This document shows positions 1-13,109 of a stretch of DNA of 64,000 nt, piece after piece (position 1 is the first letter of the stretch; each line of letters opens with the position of its first letter). Position numbers and translations under genes: made by a program. The DNA lies in contig CAMPDV010000097.1 of NCBI GenBank assembly GCA_946699065.1, positions 372,001 through 436,000 on the forward strand, written 5' to 3'. The notes beneath the pieces were generated by a model. That model did not search any database. It had not been told where the DNA came from and saw nothing but the letters and a program-made list of their open reading frames with translations. Origin of the DNA: Loxodes magnus (Eukaryota > Ciliophora > Karyorelictea > Loxodida > Loxodidae).

Positions 1-310
1 TAGATAAAATAAAATGATAATTATGAAAGACTTAACTATAAGAAACCTTATATACAGCTATAATTAAAATAATTAGAATAGCTAAGATAATACTCTAGCT
101 AGACTTAGAAAGTGCTTATTAAATTAAGTTACCTATTATTCTAATTAGAGTCTTTATTAGCTTAATTAATTTTTAGTATTTTTAAGAATTATTTAAAATT
201 AACAAAAAGAGATAAGTTCTAACATTAAATAAATTAAAGTCAAACTCTATAAAAGATATAGTTAAATAAAGATCTAATATAGGAAGCTTTATACTACAAG
301 GAACACAACC

Positions 311-1437
311 AGATATTTTAGAATTGCTAACTATAAGGATTTTAGAATTTTACCTAAATCTATTTTGCAGCTAATTGGCAATTCATTATTCAGTAAAGCC
401 ATTTATTAAAAGATTCCTTTCCAATAAGAATTAAATCAAACTGGATTTTTTAAGCTTTAATCTCTAAATAAGCATCTTCCATATAAAATAAATAAAAAAT
501 TATTTAATTTAGGTTCTTCTATAAAATTAGAATTAATTAAATATAGACAAACACATTCTGAATTAAAGATTAAAATAAATAAAAAGAGATTGAAACATAA
601 TGATTATTTCTTTAATAAATCCAAAAAAGTAATAATAAGATAAAATATATTAGATAATAAAATATTTTTCAGTTATTCATCTAATTAAGTTATTTGGTCT
701 TAATTATCTTAAATAAATTCTCAGTTTAATTTTTATACAAATATCATCATAAGCAAAAAATTAAATGAAAAACAATAACTTTTATCTCTTTTAAAAATTA
801 AAAATCTAAAAATTAATCTTTCTTAAGATATAGAAAGATTAAATAGCGATTACTCTTATTAAGAAAAATTAGTAATATCATTTTGAGGAGATATTGACAA
901 TCATTAGATTGTAGAAAAATGTGATTTTTAATTTTAAGATTAAATACAAATGCTTAATTTTAAGAAATGAGTATGATATGAAAATAAGAATTTTACTAAT
1001 AGAATAAATAATAAACTTTCTTTGTGCGAAGAACAAATCGCAAGTTATGAAAAGTATAAATTCTTAATCAAAAATTGCTAGTAGATCCATAAAATAAAAG
1101 ATTTAAGACAATACATTAAGAAACTGATAAACTTAATAAATGTTTATCTAATATTAAATTCATAGTAAAGATACCTGTATTATTGATAAAATTTATTATG
1201 GACAAATAAATTAAAACAAAAATTTAATTTGTGTTCTATTATCATTCAATTCTGATTCAATATGGAAACAACTTATTTTTAGTCTTAATTTAGATAAAAT
1301 TTCGATGGGGCTGAGCTTTTCTAATTTTATTTGATTTAAATCAAAAATGCTTAAACCTAATTAAGGATGGATTTCCTTTTATACTCTAATTTTATTTGTC
1401 TGAAATAATATTATTAAATTTTTTTTCATCTACACTT
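311..1437 (+). CDS. Putative unidentified protein-coding stretch
   Basis: I do not recognise this protein. With TAA/TAG read as Gln and TGA as Trp, one frame starting near 311 keeps protein-like composition for about 770 nt. It gives segments such as LPKSILQLIGNSLFSKAIY and SFWGDIDNHQIVEKCDF, rich in Asn, Lys, Ile and Leu with spaced aromatics. After about 1085 the protein-like frame moves by one base and continues (IWKQLIFSLNLDKISMG) to about 1437, so there is an intron or a frameshift between 1085 and 1230. No start codon or termination point can be fixed, and no domain was recognised. It could be an old gene relic or part of a gene extending left of the window. Confidence 0.35.
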
Positions 1438-2164
1438 CATAAAATATTAATATATAATAAAAAGAAGTGTGAAGTTTTATTTAGTAATCAGATATCAATT
1501 ATAGATTCCACATCACAAAAAAAGCAAAAGCATAATAAAGCCGAAAATAATCATCCTATATTATATTTTTAAAAGTTTTAACTTAATATTTTTTAATTTT
1601 ATAAATTAAAAATTCAAACTAAAATTTCTCCTAACAATCTTCCTATAAAATCATAAAAAATTTGATCTATTTAATTCTGAAATTTATTCTAGACTTATAT
1701 ATTCTGCAAAATAAATAAATCTATTAAATAATTAAAAAAAGTCTTAAATTTTGGATTTAATTAGAAAGAAAATTAGAAATTCTTAATTTTATTTATTTCT
1801 TTATTGTTTTTTAGTTTTTAGATTAAATTAAAAAATTATGAACTGCTTCAGAAATATTTCCTTGTCATTACATTTAATTATTTTATTATTCTTAAAATTT
1901 ATAAAATTTTAGATTTTGAATTAACTATTTTGGCTAAAAAAGATCTACCTTCAATTTTTTTATAAAAAATGTAAGTAATTTCATAAGAAAGACAATTTTA
2001 TTATTTGAAGTGTAATTAAATCTATTAAGTCAAATTATTAAAACAATTTAATGAATAAACAATACATTTTAAAATTTTCATAACAGGGTGACTGTTTATT
2101 TCTGTTATATTCCATTTTTTATAATTAGCTTATTTAAATTAATTAACTATTAGGTTTAAAATAA
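1438..2164. other. A+T-rich spacer
   Basis: No recognised gene. It is A+T-rich with long A and T runs. Weak coding character may continue from the preceding stretch, but I cannot tie it to a family. Confidence 0.4.
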
Positions 2165-3010
2165 ACGATACAATTTCTTTTACTTTTTTAGTTAGTTTAT
2201 CATTAGCGTTTTGAAGATAATTTCCTGAAACTTTAACTCCTCCTTCTAGAAGATAGTTTTTTCAAGGTGCATTAAACTATTAGTAAAGCTTAATTTTAGT
2301 ATCAATGTGAAAGGAGATGGTACTATAATATATGATGATATTTGAATGTTTAATATGACTGAAAGGAAATTATATTTTCTACCCATTTCGATTGAAAAAA
2401 ACTCCAGAACTTAGATTTGCTGCATGTTCCCAGTTTATAGAAAGTGAAGAAGTTATGATAGTGTTCGGAGAGTAATCATAATTTAGGCCGTAAAAAGATT
2501 TATGAAAATTCGAGTTTAGAATTAATGAATGAACGCAAATTAAATTTCTGGAATAAAGCCTAATCCTATATATAGAGATTCATGTGATATAGTGATTTAA
2601 GAGAGCGGAGATTATTCATTTTATATGTTTGGGGGTAAAGGATTTTATGGACTTTTAAATGATATTTGGGTTTTTAAATCTAAAATTATGAGCTGGTATA
2701 ATCTTTAAATATCAGGAAATATGCCTTAAGAATAGTATAGCGTTTGAAGCAACTGTCGAAAAATAGCATTCCTATATAGTGAAACAGATTATCATGTAAT
2801 GAGTACTGAATATGTCTCTAAAGAATTTTAATCTACAATCTCTGAAATGTATTTTATTTCAAATTTATAGTTAAAAAAATGTTTAAGTTAAGTAAAAGTG
2901 CTTTACTAGCAAGATAATCCCAAAAATTTCCTATCATAGCTCATTTCAGCTATACTGGGTTCTGTATATAACTCATAAGTATAATAGATAAATAACGATC
3001 ATTATTGAAT
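2165..3010 (+). pseudogene. Kelch membrane-protein relic (third copy)
   Basis: Nucleotide similarity to the 5' part of the two full kelch genes (minus strand, starting at 29900 and 53432) is plain from 2165 to about 2745. It covers the signal peptide and the first kelch blades, including the FGG-type turns. It is broken: the ATG is ACG at 2165-2167, single-base losses occur near 2185-2200 and 2310, there is a one-base gain near 2400, and a further loss near 2540. After about 2745 the similarity jumps over the remaining blades, the Cys-rich part and the first membrane segments. It resumes weakly around 2785-2960 with the region before and within the last membrane segment (YHVM..., LISAILGSVY compared with LITAVLGSVF). 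So about 2.3 kb has been lost internally. A further Lys/Gln/Asn-rich stretch to about 3380 may be its tail. Confidence 0.8.
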
Positions 3011-3389
3011 AAAAAAATAAAAGAGAGAAATAAAAATAAATGACTTAAGAATAAACATTTAAAACAATTTTTAGGAAATAAATGAAATTTGAATCAGATA
3101 ATTGTCATTTAAATCCAAAGAAACAGCAAAAGAAAAAAAAATTATATAAGAAAAGGAATGATAAAAAAGAGAAAACCTAAAATAAAGACATAAATACGTC
3201 ATAAAAATCACAAAATAGCAATCAAATATAAAGCATCAATGTTTTTCTTTATTGAATTTAAGTTATGATGAAAACGAGAGAATAAATTTTAATAGAAAAG
3301 AGAAAAATAATGAAAACTCAGAATAGAACAATTTTCTAAGAAAAGAAGATATCAACTATTTATTTTTTATTTTTGCTTTAAAAATTAAT

Positions 3390-4430
3390 AAAATGATATA
3401 AGTGATATAGCAATATCTATTACTAAGTAGTTCTTTTTAAAGTTTATATTTTTTGAAGTAAACTGCGAGATTATAATAAAATTTTTCAATCTTTCTAATA
3501 AATAAAACCTTAAATTAATTTTTCTATAGTGTTAATAATTTAAAAACTTTATATTTTTATATAGATAGATTCTTAATCTATTTCTCTTTTATTATAACTC
3601 ATTACTTTTTTTCTTACAAAGGGCTTTACTATATTTTAAAGATGCCTTATAAAGCCTTAAAAATAATAAAAAATTGATAGTTCTAAGCATGTATATAATT
3701 ATAGTATTTTATTAAATAAATAAAATATCTTATAATAAAAATAAATAAGCTCTGTTTGTTTAACTTTAATACTCACATATTATAAAATAGAAGATCTTTA
3801 TTATTATTTCGATAGTTCCATAAAGCTTATCTGAAATACCAATTTTTTCTTAATAGATGAAGTTGTAAATGTTTAAAAAATCTTAGTTTTTAAACATTTA
3901 GAATTTAACTTTTATTTTAAACACAAATTTAAAAAGTTCCCTTAAACTTTTCTCTTTAAATAAATTTCAGATTTAAAAAATTCTATATATTTATCTAAAG
4001 AAGAAAAAAAGAACTTAAGTTTACTTTAACTTAACTGAAATGTATTAATTTTATTCAAGAAAAGAGAATTAGGACGACTAAGAAATTGAAATTAAAAGAA
4101 AGATTTAAGTAATAAAAATTTAAATAAATAAATTATAAAATTAATTTAAGATTTATAGTTTTCTTATTATATTCAACAATCTTTATAAATAAAGTCAAAA
4201 TAATTAATAAATTCTTTGTTTAATTAAAAATTTATATATCATTTAATCTCTATCATATAATTCTCAAAATAATAAAATTTATTTTAAATGAATTTAAATA
4301 AATAAAATAAAGCAATTAAATTAAATATAATTTAATTTCATATAGCTATTCAATAGCTTTGCAAAAGGAAAAATAAATATAGAATAGCTATTAATTCAAC
4401 TATCTAGAAGAATAAAATTGTTTGTGAATA
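3390..4430. other. A+T-rich spacer
   Basis: Poly-A/T-rich DNA. No gene, RNA or repeat was recognised here. Confidence 0.5.
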
Positions 4431-4431
4431 A

Positions 4432-5172
4432 ATGGAAAATTTCTTGCAAAAAATATTTTTATAAGGATTTATCTCGAATAGACTAAAATTAGCAAACTAT
4501 ACTTAAAGAACTCAAAAAAATGAAAGAAGAAAATCATAAATTTTTAAGATATGTTTAATAGCTCAAAGAAAAAATTGCAAACTTGATTTCTAATATCTAA
4601 GAATAAAATTTAAAATATATACACCACAAATATGAGAATCGAGTAAATAAAAGCAAATTTCATTTAATTTGCAGAATTAACGGTAAGCTTAACTTTTTAA
4701 AATATGTCGATGAACGATCCCATATATAATGCCTAAAGATTAACAAGGACTTTTTTTATAGGAGAATAAAGTAATGCAGATATTGCAGGACAATTAGACA
4801 ATAAGGTAAGATAATGCTGATATTTTAAACGAAAATAATAATAAGAAAACTTAAAATAATGGTAATTATCTGATATTTATAATGTATTCCAAATAAGACA
4901 TTATACAGAAAGAAAATATATAGAGGGAGTGAAATTTTAAGAAACATAACATTAGTATAGCAAAGAAGAAATGAACAAATGCTAGCTAGTGAACTTGATT
5001 GAGCCAAGATTCCAGTTATAAAAAAGGTTAAATCAGCACAAATAGATATATCTTTCAGGAAAGTGACCCAAACGAAGACTGGAAATTTAAGATTTAACAA
5101 AGCAATTAAACTTTAATACAACGATGAACCTATTAAGGTGGAATCACTATAATTCATTATTATTATTATAAT
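4432..5172 (+). mobile_element. Short retroelement ORF unit, family V, copy 1
   Basis: A unit of about 740 bp beginning at an ATG preceded by A/T (AATAAATGG) and starting MENF. It ends in GGTGGAATCACTATAATTC followed by an ATT repeat tail. The second copy at 15578-16290 shares the start, the 3' end and several internal peptides, for example the GVKF region near 4920 and the Arg/Lys-rich part before the tail. Two dispersed copies with common ends and a simple 3' repeat tail are typical of non-LTR retroelements. The encoded protein is basic and Gln/Asn-rich and has no domain I recognise. The internal frame is uncertain because indels separate the copies. Confidence 0.6.
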
Positions 5173-5199
5173 ATCTATCTATAGTTAAATTAAGATTAT

Positions 5200-6149
5200 T
5201 TTGCTAAAAAAGTTAAAGTTAAAAAGAGTTATTATTTTCAAAAGTTGGTCTTTGCATACAGTAATCATGAACATATTTTTTCTTGAACTTAAGGACGATT
5301 TAAGACTTTATTAGTTCACGATTCTTATTTATAATTTCGACTTTACAGCTGAGCTTATTTCATCTAAAAGTTGATTTTAAAATTGCTAAAAAACTAATCC
5401 TTATTAAGTTGGTCATACTTAAAATAGATTTTAAATTACGTTTTCTTATTATTTTCGTAAATTTAATTTCTTCACCAGCATCTTTTGAAATGGTATTTTT
5501 TAGCATATATAAAAAACGTATTTTTCTTCTTACGGCTTTTAAAATTATTTTGTTCTATATCCAAAATATACATCCTTATTATCAATAAGTTCTTTAAATA
5601 ATATATATTATAATGTCTGTTTTTCCTACAGTTTTTTTATTTAATATTAGAACATCAAATTTAAAATTTAAAAATTTAAAAAATTTTAATAAATCTTTAA
5701 TCGACATTGTCTAATTTTCATTCCATTTTAAATTTATATTATCAATAAGCTCCTCTAAAGATGGAAATTAAAGATTTAATTTTTTACTTATTATATCTAT
5801 TAATCAATCTAATATTTTATTTTTTAATCAATGTTACCAAACACTATCAATTTTTCTACTAACTTTGTCTTTAGTTAATCTTATCAATATCTTTAAACTC
5901 ACTTTTTTCTTCATTATTTAACACTTTTAGCATACTAAAAAAACTGAAAAATAGCTCTCAACTTGCTCTTTTCCAAGCACTACTTTAACTCCTATTAAAG
6001 ATTTGTCACTTTTTCATGCAAAAACTATGCAAACTGATCTTAAGGTTAATGCTATTCTTATAATTAAGGTTTTGCCCGGTCCTAATGTTTTATTATTATT
6101 ATGTTTGAAAATGTTTGTTATGATAGGTCTATTGCTTCTTAGGAGCCAT
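5200..6149 (-). pseudogene. Degenerate retroelement ORF1, family W
   Basis: The minus-strand start ATGGCTCCTAAGAA (MAPKKQQ) at 6149 matches the start of the full-length family W ORF at 61100. Further in, around 5410-5520, the peptides CQK...F, LVKK and LFQVWPTQQG align with the zinc-knuckle and post-knuckle region of that ORF (CYLCQKN, LFRIWPTRTG). Frames change several times and the first Cys of the knuckle region is displaced, so it is decayed. In life this would be a nucleic-acid-binding ORF1 protein of a non-LTR retroelement. Confidence 0.6.
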
Positions 6150-6581
6150 TTTATTTATTTAAGCAATATAAATGTTAAACGAAATTTGGCTATGCTTTTA
6201 TTTTAATAATTTATATTGTAATTTACAAATTATTTGAGCAAATATCTTAAGATAAATGATAAATGGAAATTTAAAATCCTAAATATAAATGTGGACACAT
6301 AAGAACATATTACGATATGTATGTGTTATAAGCAACTAAGAGAGTTATTTTATATAATAGGTTGGAAATCATTATATAAGGAGATTAATACTTTATTATC
6401 AGATATATATCAATTAATTCCCTAGAAAGTAATTAGAATTATTAGATCTATAAATAAAAAACTTAATAGCAAGCTTATATCTTTAAAGTTTAATTCAATG
6501 ATATATAAGATGAGGATGGAGAACAGAATCAAATAAAATGAGGTAGAAAGAATGCTTATTTGTACTTATTCAAGTTTTAAA

Positions 6582-6623
6582 ATATCTTCGATTGAAAGAA
6601 GCAATTCTTACAATTAAAGATGT
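6582..6623 (+). repeat. Type 2 terminal hairpin
   Basis: ATATCTTCGATTG and CAATTAAAGATGT form the arms of an imperfect hairpin around a GAAGCAATTC-like core. The same structure occurs at 39025-39066, 44532-44574 and, inverted, at the 3' end of the RT element at 40761-40802. The reading frame across it gives a SNSYN-like peptide conserved among the copies. Confidence 0.6.
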
Positions 6624-6969
6624 CCATTTTCTCTTAAAGTTAAAATTAACTAATTAAAAGATAAATGAAAATTTTTAATTTTTAATAAAGTTAAATCGCA
6701 ATAAATATTAAATTTTATACTAATCGATGCATAAGATAAACCCTTTCTTTTAATAGCAACTGTTTTAAGAACAATATGAGATTTTTAATATTATTACTAG
6801 TTATAAATTAAATTAATTTATTGCAGAAATCTAAATTATTAGATTACTTTATTTAATTTTGTAAATAAATATTCTTTTCTGTTAAAAATAAATAAATATA
6901 TTAATAAATATTTTTATTAAAATTTATTTAACTGTAATATTTTTGATTAATTAAATAAATATGATTATA

Positions 6970-7000
6970 GAGTACGTAGCACCTCGTTGATGCACAGATC
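6970..7000 (-). repeat. Type 1 terminal hairpin (solo)
   Basis: This 31-nt inverted-repeat motif runs GAGTACGTAGCAC, a short loop, then ATGCACAGATC. It is preceded on the plus strand by AATAAATATGATTATA, so on the minus strand it is the usual hairpin followed by TATAATC and an ATTTATT tail. No recognisable element body lies on its 5' side (7001 onward), so this looks like a severely truncated insertion. Confidence 0.6.
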
Positions 7001-10000
7001 TTTTAATAATAATAATTTCTATAAATCTATTTTATTAATAATATTTTTGCATCTACTAGTAAAGAGCTCTTTATTTTAACAATATTGTTTATAAAGATTA
7101 AATTAAATTATTTAGTAATAAATTTTTAAATCTATATTTAATTAAAATAATTTTAATTATTTAAGTTAAACTTTTATCATGCTAGTTACAATAAATTATA
7201 TAATAGACAAGTTTTAAATATGATATAAAACGCAGAAAAATTTAAAATTTACTTGAAATTAAAATTAGTTTTTATATTACCCAATTTAATTTTAATCTAG
7301 AAGATAATAAAATTTAGTCAATATTTAGAAGAATTAACATATAACTAATAAAATATTCTATTTATCAAAGAATCTTTATTTACTTATCTTGCTATAAATA
7401 ATTTACTTTTATTGTAAATGTAAAGATTAGCTTAAAAATCAATATTTATAAAATTTTAATTTTGATAATTTGAAGATTAACTAATAATATGTAATATAGT
7501 TTTCATAAAAATATATGGCTTTATTTATATCTATTTTAAAATTATTTACTTAAATTTATACTTTTAATACAATTAAATAAAACAGCTAATTATAAAGGAT
7601 ATTAAAAAAGATTGATGTAGTATTGGCAAAAATTTATTAAATATTAAAATAAACATTAAAAATAGATTAATTTAATTGTTTTTATAATCATATTAGTTTT
7701 AAAATCTGCTATGCATGATTAAATTATTTAAGGAAGATTCTATTATTTTTAATTTAATTTTCTATTAATATTATTTTATATATTAGTTATAAATAATATA
7801 TATCAATTATTGCTTATAATATTTAAAATCTACTTTTTTGATATCTCCATAATAATATTCCTTAATTCATATATATTTTAATATGCAAAGATCTAAATTT
7901 TATTATTATTTTAAATTAAAAATGTACTAAAAAGTAATTAATTTAACTGCTTGCTAATATTTTAAATATTATATTTAATTTATCTTAAGAGAAACTAAAT
8001 TACTTAATATATATTTAATTTATTTCTAATTTATTACTTTAGTATACATTATTTTATACTAAATCAGTTTAAATTAAAAAATTACTTTTTTTATTTTTTT
8101 TAATTTTATTAATTTAACTTTTATGAATCAAGATATTTCATTAGAATAGGTCATTTTTGAAAAAGTAAACCTAGTATTTTAATATATTTAAGTAGCGCTA
8201 TAATGAGTGCTATATTTAAAGTCTCTTGTAATTAAGTTATTTTAATTTGCAATTGCTTATTTAGATTATAATTACTAAACTTGAAATCATACTTAATATA
8301 TAAAAAGTTTAAAGTTACAAGATAAAGTTAAAGTATTGTTTTATTAAATTTAGATAAATAGCAAAATAAATACAAACATTATATCTTTAATCTTAGAATT
8401 ATTGCTTATAAAACTATGATTTACTTTTTTTTATTTTTAATATAAACTTAAATTATGCTAGTTCTAATAGCTTTAAACTTTATTAAAAATCATTTTCAGC
8501 AATGAAGAATAAAGATTAATAAGTGTAAAATTAATTAAATACAGATAGGTAAGGAATATTCCATTCTAAGTAATTTAGATTTTCATATTATATTTGAGTT
8601 AAATAACAAATCCTATTCCAAAAATAAATTTTTAATATCATTAAATCAAAATAAGTATTACATATAAGTTTTAAATAGAACCCTTATTTTCAAGTAGAAT
8701 GAAAAGCTAAATGTATTTAATATAATATTTAAGATTTCAATAAGTATAATACACTAACTAATTTTTAAAAATAAATAATTATTTTACTTTTATTTAATAT
8801 ATTTAAAAGCTAATTATTTCAAAAGGCATTAAGAAATAAAAAATAAATGAAATTATTTAAAAAATAGTAAATTAATATACTAATAATTTAATACTTTATT
8901 TAAGTTTACTATCTAACTTAATTTAAACTTCAGAATGTAGAAATATTTCAATATATTTTATTTATTTATATTTTATATTCCTTTAATCAAATAAAATTAA
9001 AATTACGTTTGATATTACTATTTCAGGTGAAAATGATGTTTATGAGAGAGCTGATCTCTTACTTTAGCAAATAAACTATAATTATACAAATAAATTCGAA
9101 TAGAAAATAAGCTTATTGGTAATAAATTTTTTAAAACTCTTAAAAGCTTAATAAGTTAATCCATAAAGAAATATTATTTTATCTATTCAAATTTAACTTC
9201 CTGATATCTTTTTAAATATTAAATTAAATATTTTCCAAAATTAATATTTCTTAAGTAATATCATACATAAACTAAAATAGTATCTAAATAATAAAATTTT
9301 CTAATAATTTTATTTCAAAAGTAATAATTAAAAAATTAAATTGCTTTAATAAAATATTAACTATAAACTATCTAATAAAGACATAATTAAAATCTTTATA
9401 AATTAATTATTTTAAATTTTAATTTCTCAAAAATAAATCTAAATAATTTAATAAAATAAACGTATAGATGTATATAAAATTAAAAATTAAAAATTAAAAA
9501 TATATTCAAAATAATATAAATTTAAGTATAATATTATAAATAAATTTAATAAATATTATTATTATTTTGATAATTAATAAAGTAAAAATAACTTAAGCAA
9601 ACTTAAATAATTTAATTTCTTAATGTGAATACATTTTTTAGAATAATATTAAAATTATACTAGATATAAAAAAAAGTTAAAAAATTAATTTTAAATTAGA
9701 ATATAAATTATCTTTAATTCAATATTTGTTATTTTTAATTTATTTAAGGATATTTATTTTAAATATAGTTTTAAATTATCTAAATAAATATTTATAAAAT
9801 AAATGTAAATTATTATTCTTAAATTGAGAATTACTGATTCATAAATTAAATTTTATCTTAAATCAAGATTATTAAACATTTTACTCAAATATTTTTTATT
9901 AGAAATTAATAATTATAATATAAAATATTTAAAATATTTCTAGCTTTTGGTTAAATAATATTATTTTCTTTTCGTTTTTTGCTAATTTTTCAATAATATA

Positions 10001-10620
10001 ATATATTTATTTATTTCTATTGTAATTTCTAATATTTTTTATTAGTTTCAAAATATTAAAAAGATTTAACTTTTTTAATTATTTACTTTTAATATTTTAA
10101 TTTTTAGGAATTTTTATTTAATTTATTTATAAATTTAGCATTTTGAGAATTTCATATTTTATTTATTTAATTTTATAAACTCTTGCTATTATTTTAATTA
10201 AGAAATATATACACATTTTGTATTAAATGTTTTTTTTTTCTTAAAATTTAATTTAGTTGTGTTTATATAGAATATTCAAAGTAATTTTTCTTTTACTTAT
10301 AAAGTATATTTTATTTAATTTTAATTATATTTATCTTCTTTTCTAATATCTTTTTTTTTTTATTTTAGGCTACATAATTATTTAAAAAAATTATTGTTTA
10401 TTAATGACAAGAAAAATAATTTTCAAATAAGTTAAAGGTATTTAAGTTTTCAAATAATTTTTTATTACTAATAAATTATATGCTATGCTGATTTTTTTCA
10501 TGCTTTTAAATATTATAAAAGTTAAATATTAAACTTTTTATTTATGACTGAACCACTCAATCTATAATCTTTCTATTTTAAAATTATTATAATAATAAAA
10601 GAATATTATTATATATTTTT
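7001..10620. other. Long A+T-rich gene-free stretch
   Basis: About 3.6 kb of very A+T-rich DNA with many TTTAATT/AATTAAA words and poly-T runs. I could not find any protein family, tRNA or repeat unit in it. Confidence 0.55.
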
Positions 10621-10623
10621 TAG

Positions 10624-10960
10624 ATAGGGAGGATCAATCCTCCAACTAAGATTAACTTAACGCATAGTATCAGAAAGTACTTCAGGAGCGAAAAATTGAG
10701 CAAGAATCTTGGAAGGGGCCAAGAGGAAAGAACTGGAGGTATTGAGTAACAGTTGTTGAAAGATGCGAGACGATTAGGTCTCTTGGGGTATCACTCCAAC
10801 CATGCCCCATTGAAAGACAGAATTTCCAAAGGAGTAAAACACTGGAGGAAAATTATAATGAGAAATTTTATTAACTTTAAATAAAATTAATTTAAAGAGC
10901 TGCGCGCCATCAAAAGTGCTATGTGCTTTATAGTCAAGTTTATTTATTTTTTATTTATTT
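10624..10960 (+). mobile_element. Short element, family S1, copy 1, with type 1 hairpin
   Basis: A GC-richer unit in A+T-rich surroundings. It begins ATAGGGAGGATCAATCCTCC, which contains a tight 7-bp palindrome, and ends in the type 1 hairpin at 10897-10930 plus an ATTTATTT tail. The copy at 33288-33568 begins and ends in the same way. A frame aligned between the two gives E(R/K)C..(I/L)R, then RQN, then a Glu-rich KF motif. That vaguely resembles the end of a retrotransposon Gag domain, but this is tentative. It is either a non-autonomous SINE-like unit or a small retroelement ORF. Confidence 0.6.
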
Positions 10961-11389
10961 ATAGCTTTTAATATTCGTAAGATAAGTTATTTTTATTACA
11001 TTTAAAATTTTATTTTATTATTTATCATCACAGTATGTAACTGTTTATGATTTTTCTCAGCTAAAATAATAAATACTCAATACTTCTCTAATGCAATTTA
11101 TAATTTCAAGAAAAATAATTGTCAAAAATTCATTTTTATTCTTAAGCTTCCATAAAAGAATTTAATTTAAAAAAAGATCTAAATTTTGTGAAAAATATTT
11201 TATTTATTATGTCTTTTTAAGTTTCATTTTTATAATTTATTTGTAAGAAAATATTTAGTAAATATCATGATCAAAGGTGCTTTATCTTTTCAAAAAGATA
11301 ATACTTTATTTTCTTTGCTCTATAATCATTATTTGTCTGCTTTACTTTTTATGTTTTGTAAATTCTATTTTTATATTGTTTAAATTTAT

Positions 11390-11655
11390 AATTGAAAAGA
11401 TGGTGGGAGCTGAGAATGACCTTCGTGACAACACTTTCTGGTTTTATGGCTAGGAACAAGTTCCTTTCCTGTCGCTGAGAAAGTCCCTGGTCAGAGTCAT
11501 TTTCTGAAGGGAACGATATCTTTGAGATTATCCGCTCTTGGTAGGGCTTGAAGCCTGGCTGCTCATAGCGATGGAGCTCCCTAGCAGCTGTGCCTGGAGC
11601 ACAACAGGATATCCCCGTTATTCCAGCTGATTTGGCTACACTATGCATGCTATGT
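11390..11655. other. GC-rich island of unknown nature
   Basis: About 265 bp near 50% GC, sharply bounded by DNA under 20% GC. On the minus strand it is open for 99 codons from an ATG at 11648 without any stop-type codon. It contains Cys, Pro and Arg unlike its neighbours (GISCCAPGTAARELHRYEQP). No second copy is visible in the window. Possibilities are a captured or transferred fragment, the body of an unrecognised short element, or a structured RNA. I cannot choose among them. Confidence 0.4.
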
Positions 11656-11743
11656 CATAAACATACGCTAGTAAATACAATACCTTTCATTATATAATAT
11701 TCTGTTTCAAGTTGCAATACTATTTAAATCTTCTTTTATCTTG

Positions 11744-12560
11744 ATGGAATAATCTATTCGCCTTTCCAAAAACTAAATAAGAAACGCAAAAAGAAAGGCA
11801 ATGAAACAATTAATGAAACAACAACAGCTAGAAGAGAAATCAAGTTCCTCATCAAAAGAAAAAACATCATCGGAACAATTCAAAAGAATCCAGATGAGCC
11901 TGAAAAGAAATCAGAACTCTTTCTATAGCTCGATTAAATGAAAATGATATTCCAAGGTTATTAAGAAACAATTTATAATAAAGGATAAAAAATAAGAGAG
12001 TTAATGAGTTTTATAGAATATCAAAATAATGAATTGCTTATAATTAGACGTTAGTTAATCTAGAAAAATTTAGTCACGGAATAGCAATTATACTAACAGT
12101 CTTAAACGATCTTAAACAAAACCAAGAAATGATTATAGAAAAAGATTGTACTTAAAAAAATTCAAAAAAAAGCAGAACAATGAAAAGATCGATTTGAATT
12201 AATGAAAAGAATTGATTAATTAGAAAAAAAAGTATTTATGAACAAAAATTAGAAAAAATAAACCAAACAATGTAAGTTTTGCAATTCAAATCGTCATTTG
12301 CTAAAACATTGTGTTGGCTGGAAATAAATATAAATAAAAGAATAAATAAGAACGTGAAAGACTCTTAATAGATTATGAATTACTGAAACCGGAGTCTACA
12401 AAAGAAAATTATTCGCTGAAAATTCGGAAGATTTTTAATGGTTACCTCCCACGTAAAAAACTTGGTCGTGGAATCCATCAACGTTAAAAAAATGACGCAA
12501 GAAACTGGTCGAAATCCCAGAAATTGCAAAATTTTTAAACTTTAAGTATATTATTATTAT
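11744..12560 (+). mobile_element. Retroelement ORF1 relic with CCHC zinc knuckle (family Y)
   Basis: It starts at ATGGAATAATC (MEQSIRL). A canonical zinc knuckle lies near 12268-12310: QCKFCNSNRHLLKHC, that is C-X2-C-X4-H-X4-C. After it come Arg/Glu-rich residues and a VYKRKLF peptide, as in the family A ORF1 proteins (YIYKRKF). It ends in (TAT/ATT)n at 12545-12565, as those units do. The knuckle binds single-stranded nucleic acid in Gag/ORF1 proteins. Frame changes between 11950 and 12200 indicate decay. It is a distant relative of the copies at 17152, 34190 and 37541. Confidence 0.65.
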
Positions 12561-12569
12561 TATTATCTT

Positions 12570-13109
12570 CTTTTATCTTAGTCTATTTAAAAATATATAA
12601 TTATAATATTAAAGATATTTGGAGAACATCTACATCCTTACTTGACTCCTTTTCTGATATAAATCTATCTGCAAGAAGGTAATTTAATTTTTAATTTAAT
12701 ATCTTCCTCTCTATAAATTCCTGTTAGCAACTTTATTAATTATTCTTGTATTTCTATTTTGTTTAATCATTTTCATATATCTTATCTTATTACTCAGTTA
12801 AAAACCTCCTTTATAAATAAAAATTATAACTACTTTTTATTTTTTTTCAAAGTCATTCTTAAATTGTCCTGAGATTGAAAATACGTTGAGCGCAGAATTT
12901 ACTTGGTTTAAAACAATATTACAACTCGTCATCGTGGCTAATTAAATATGGTTTTAGTTATTCGAATATTAATAGATCTATAATCTTTATGAAATGATTA
13001 ATAAGAGAATTAGATCTAAATTTAAATTGAGTTTATAGCTACTAACTTTTTTAGAAGAAATAATATATATTATTCCTTCATTCTTTTAGAAAAATTTCCT
13101 AATTAATAA
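12570..13109. other. A+T-rich spacer
   Basis: No gene or element recognised between the tail of the family Y unit and the 3' end of the family X ORF. Confidence 0.4.

Noticed and set aside
10624-10660. tRNA-derived SINE head (GATCAATCC resembles a Pol III B box)
   Set aside because: There is no A box at the right distance, the second copy lacks the match, and the sequence is better explained as a small palindrome.
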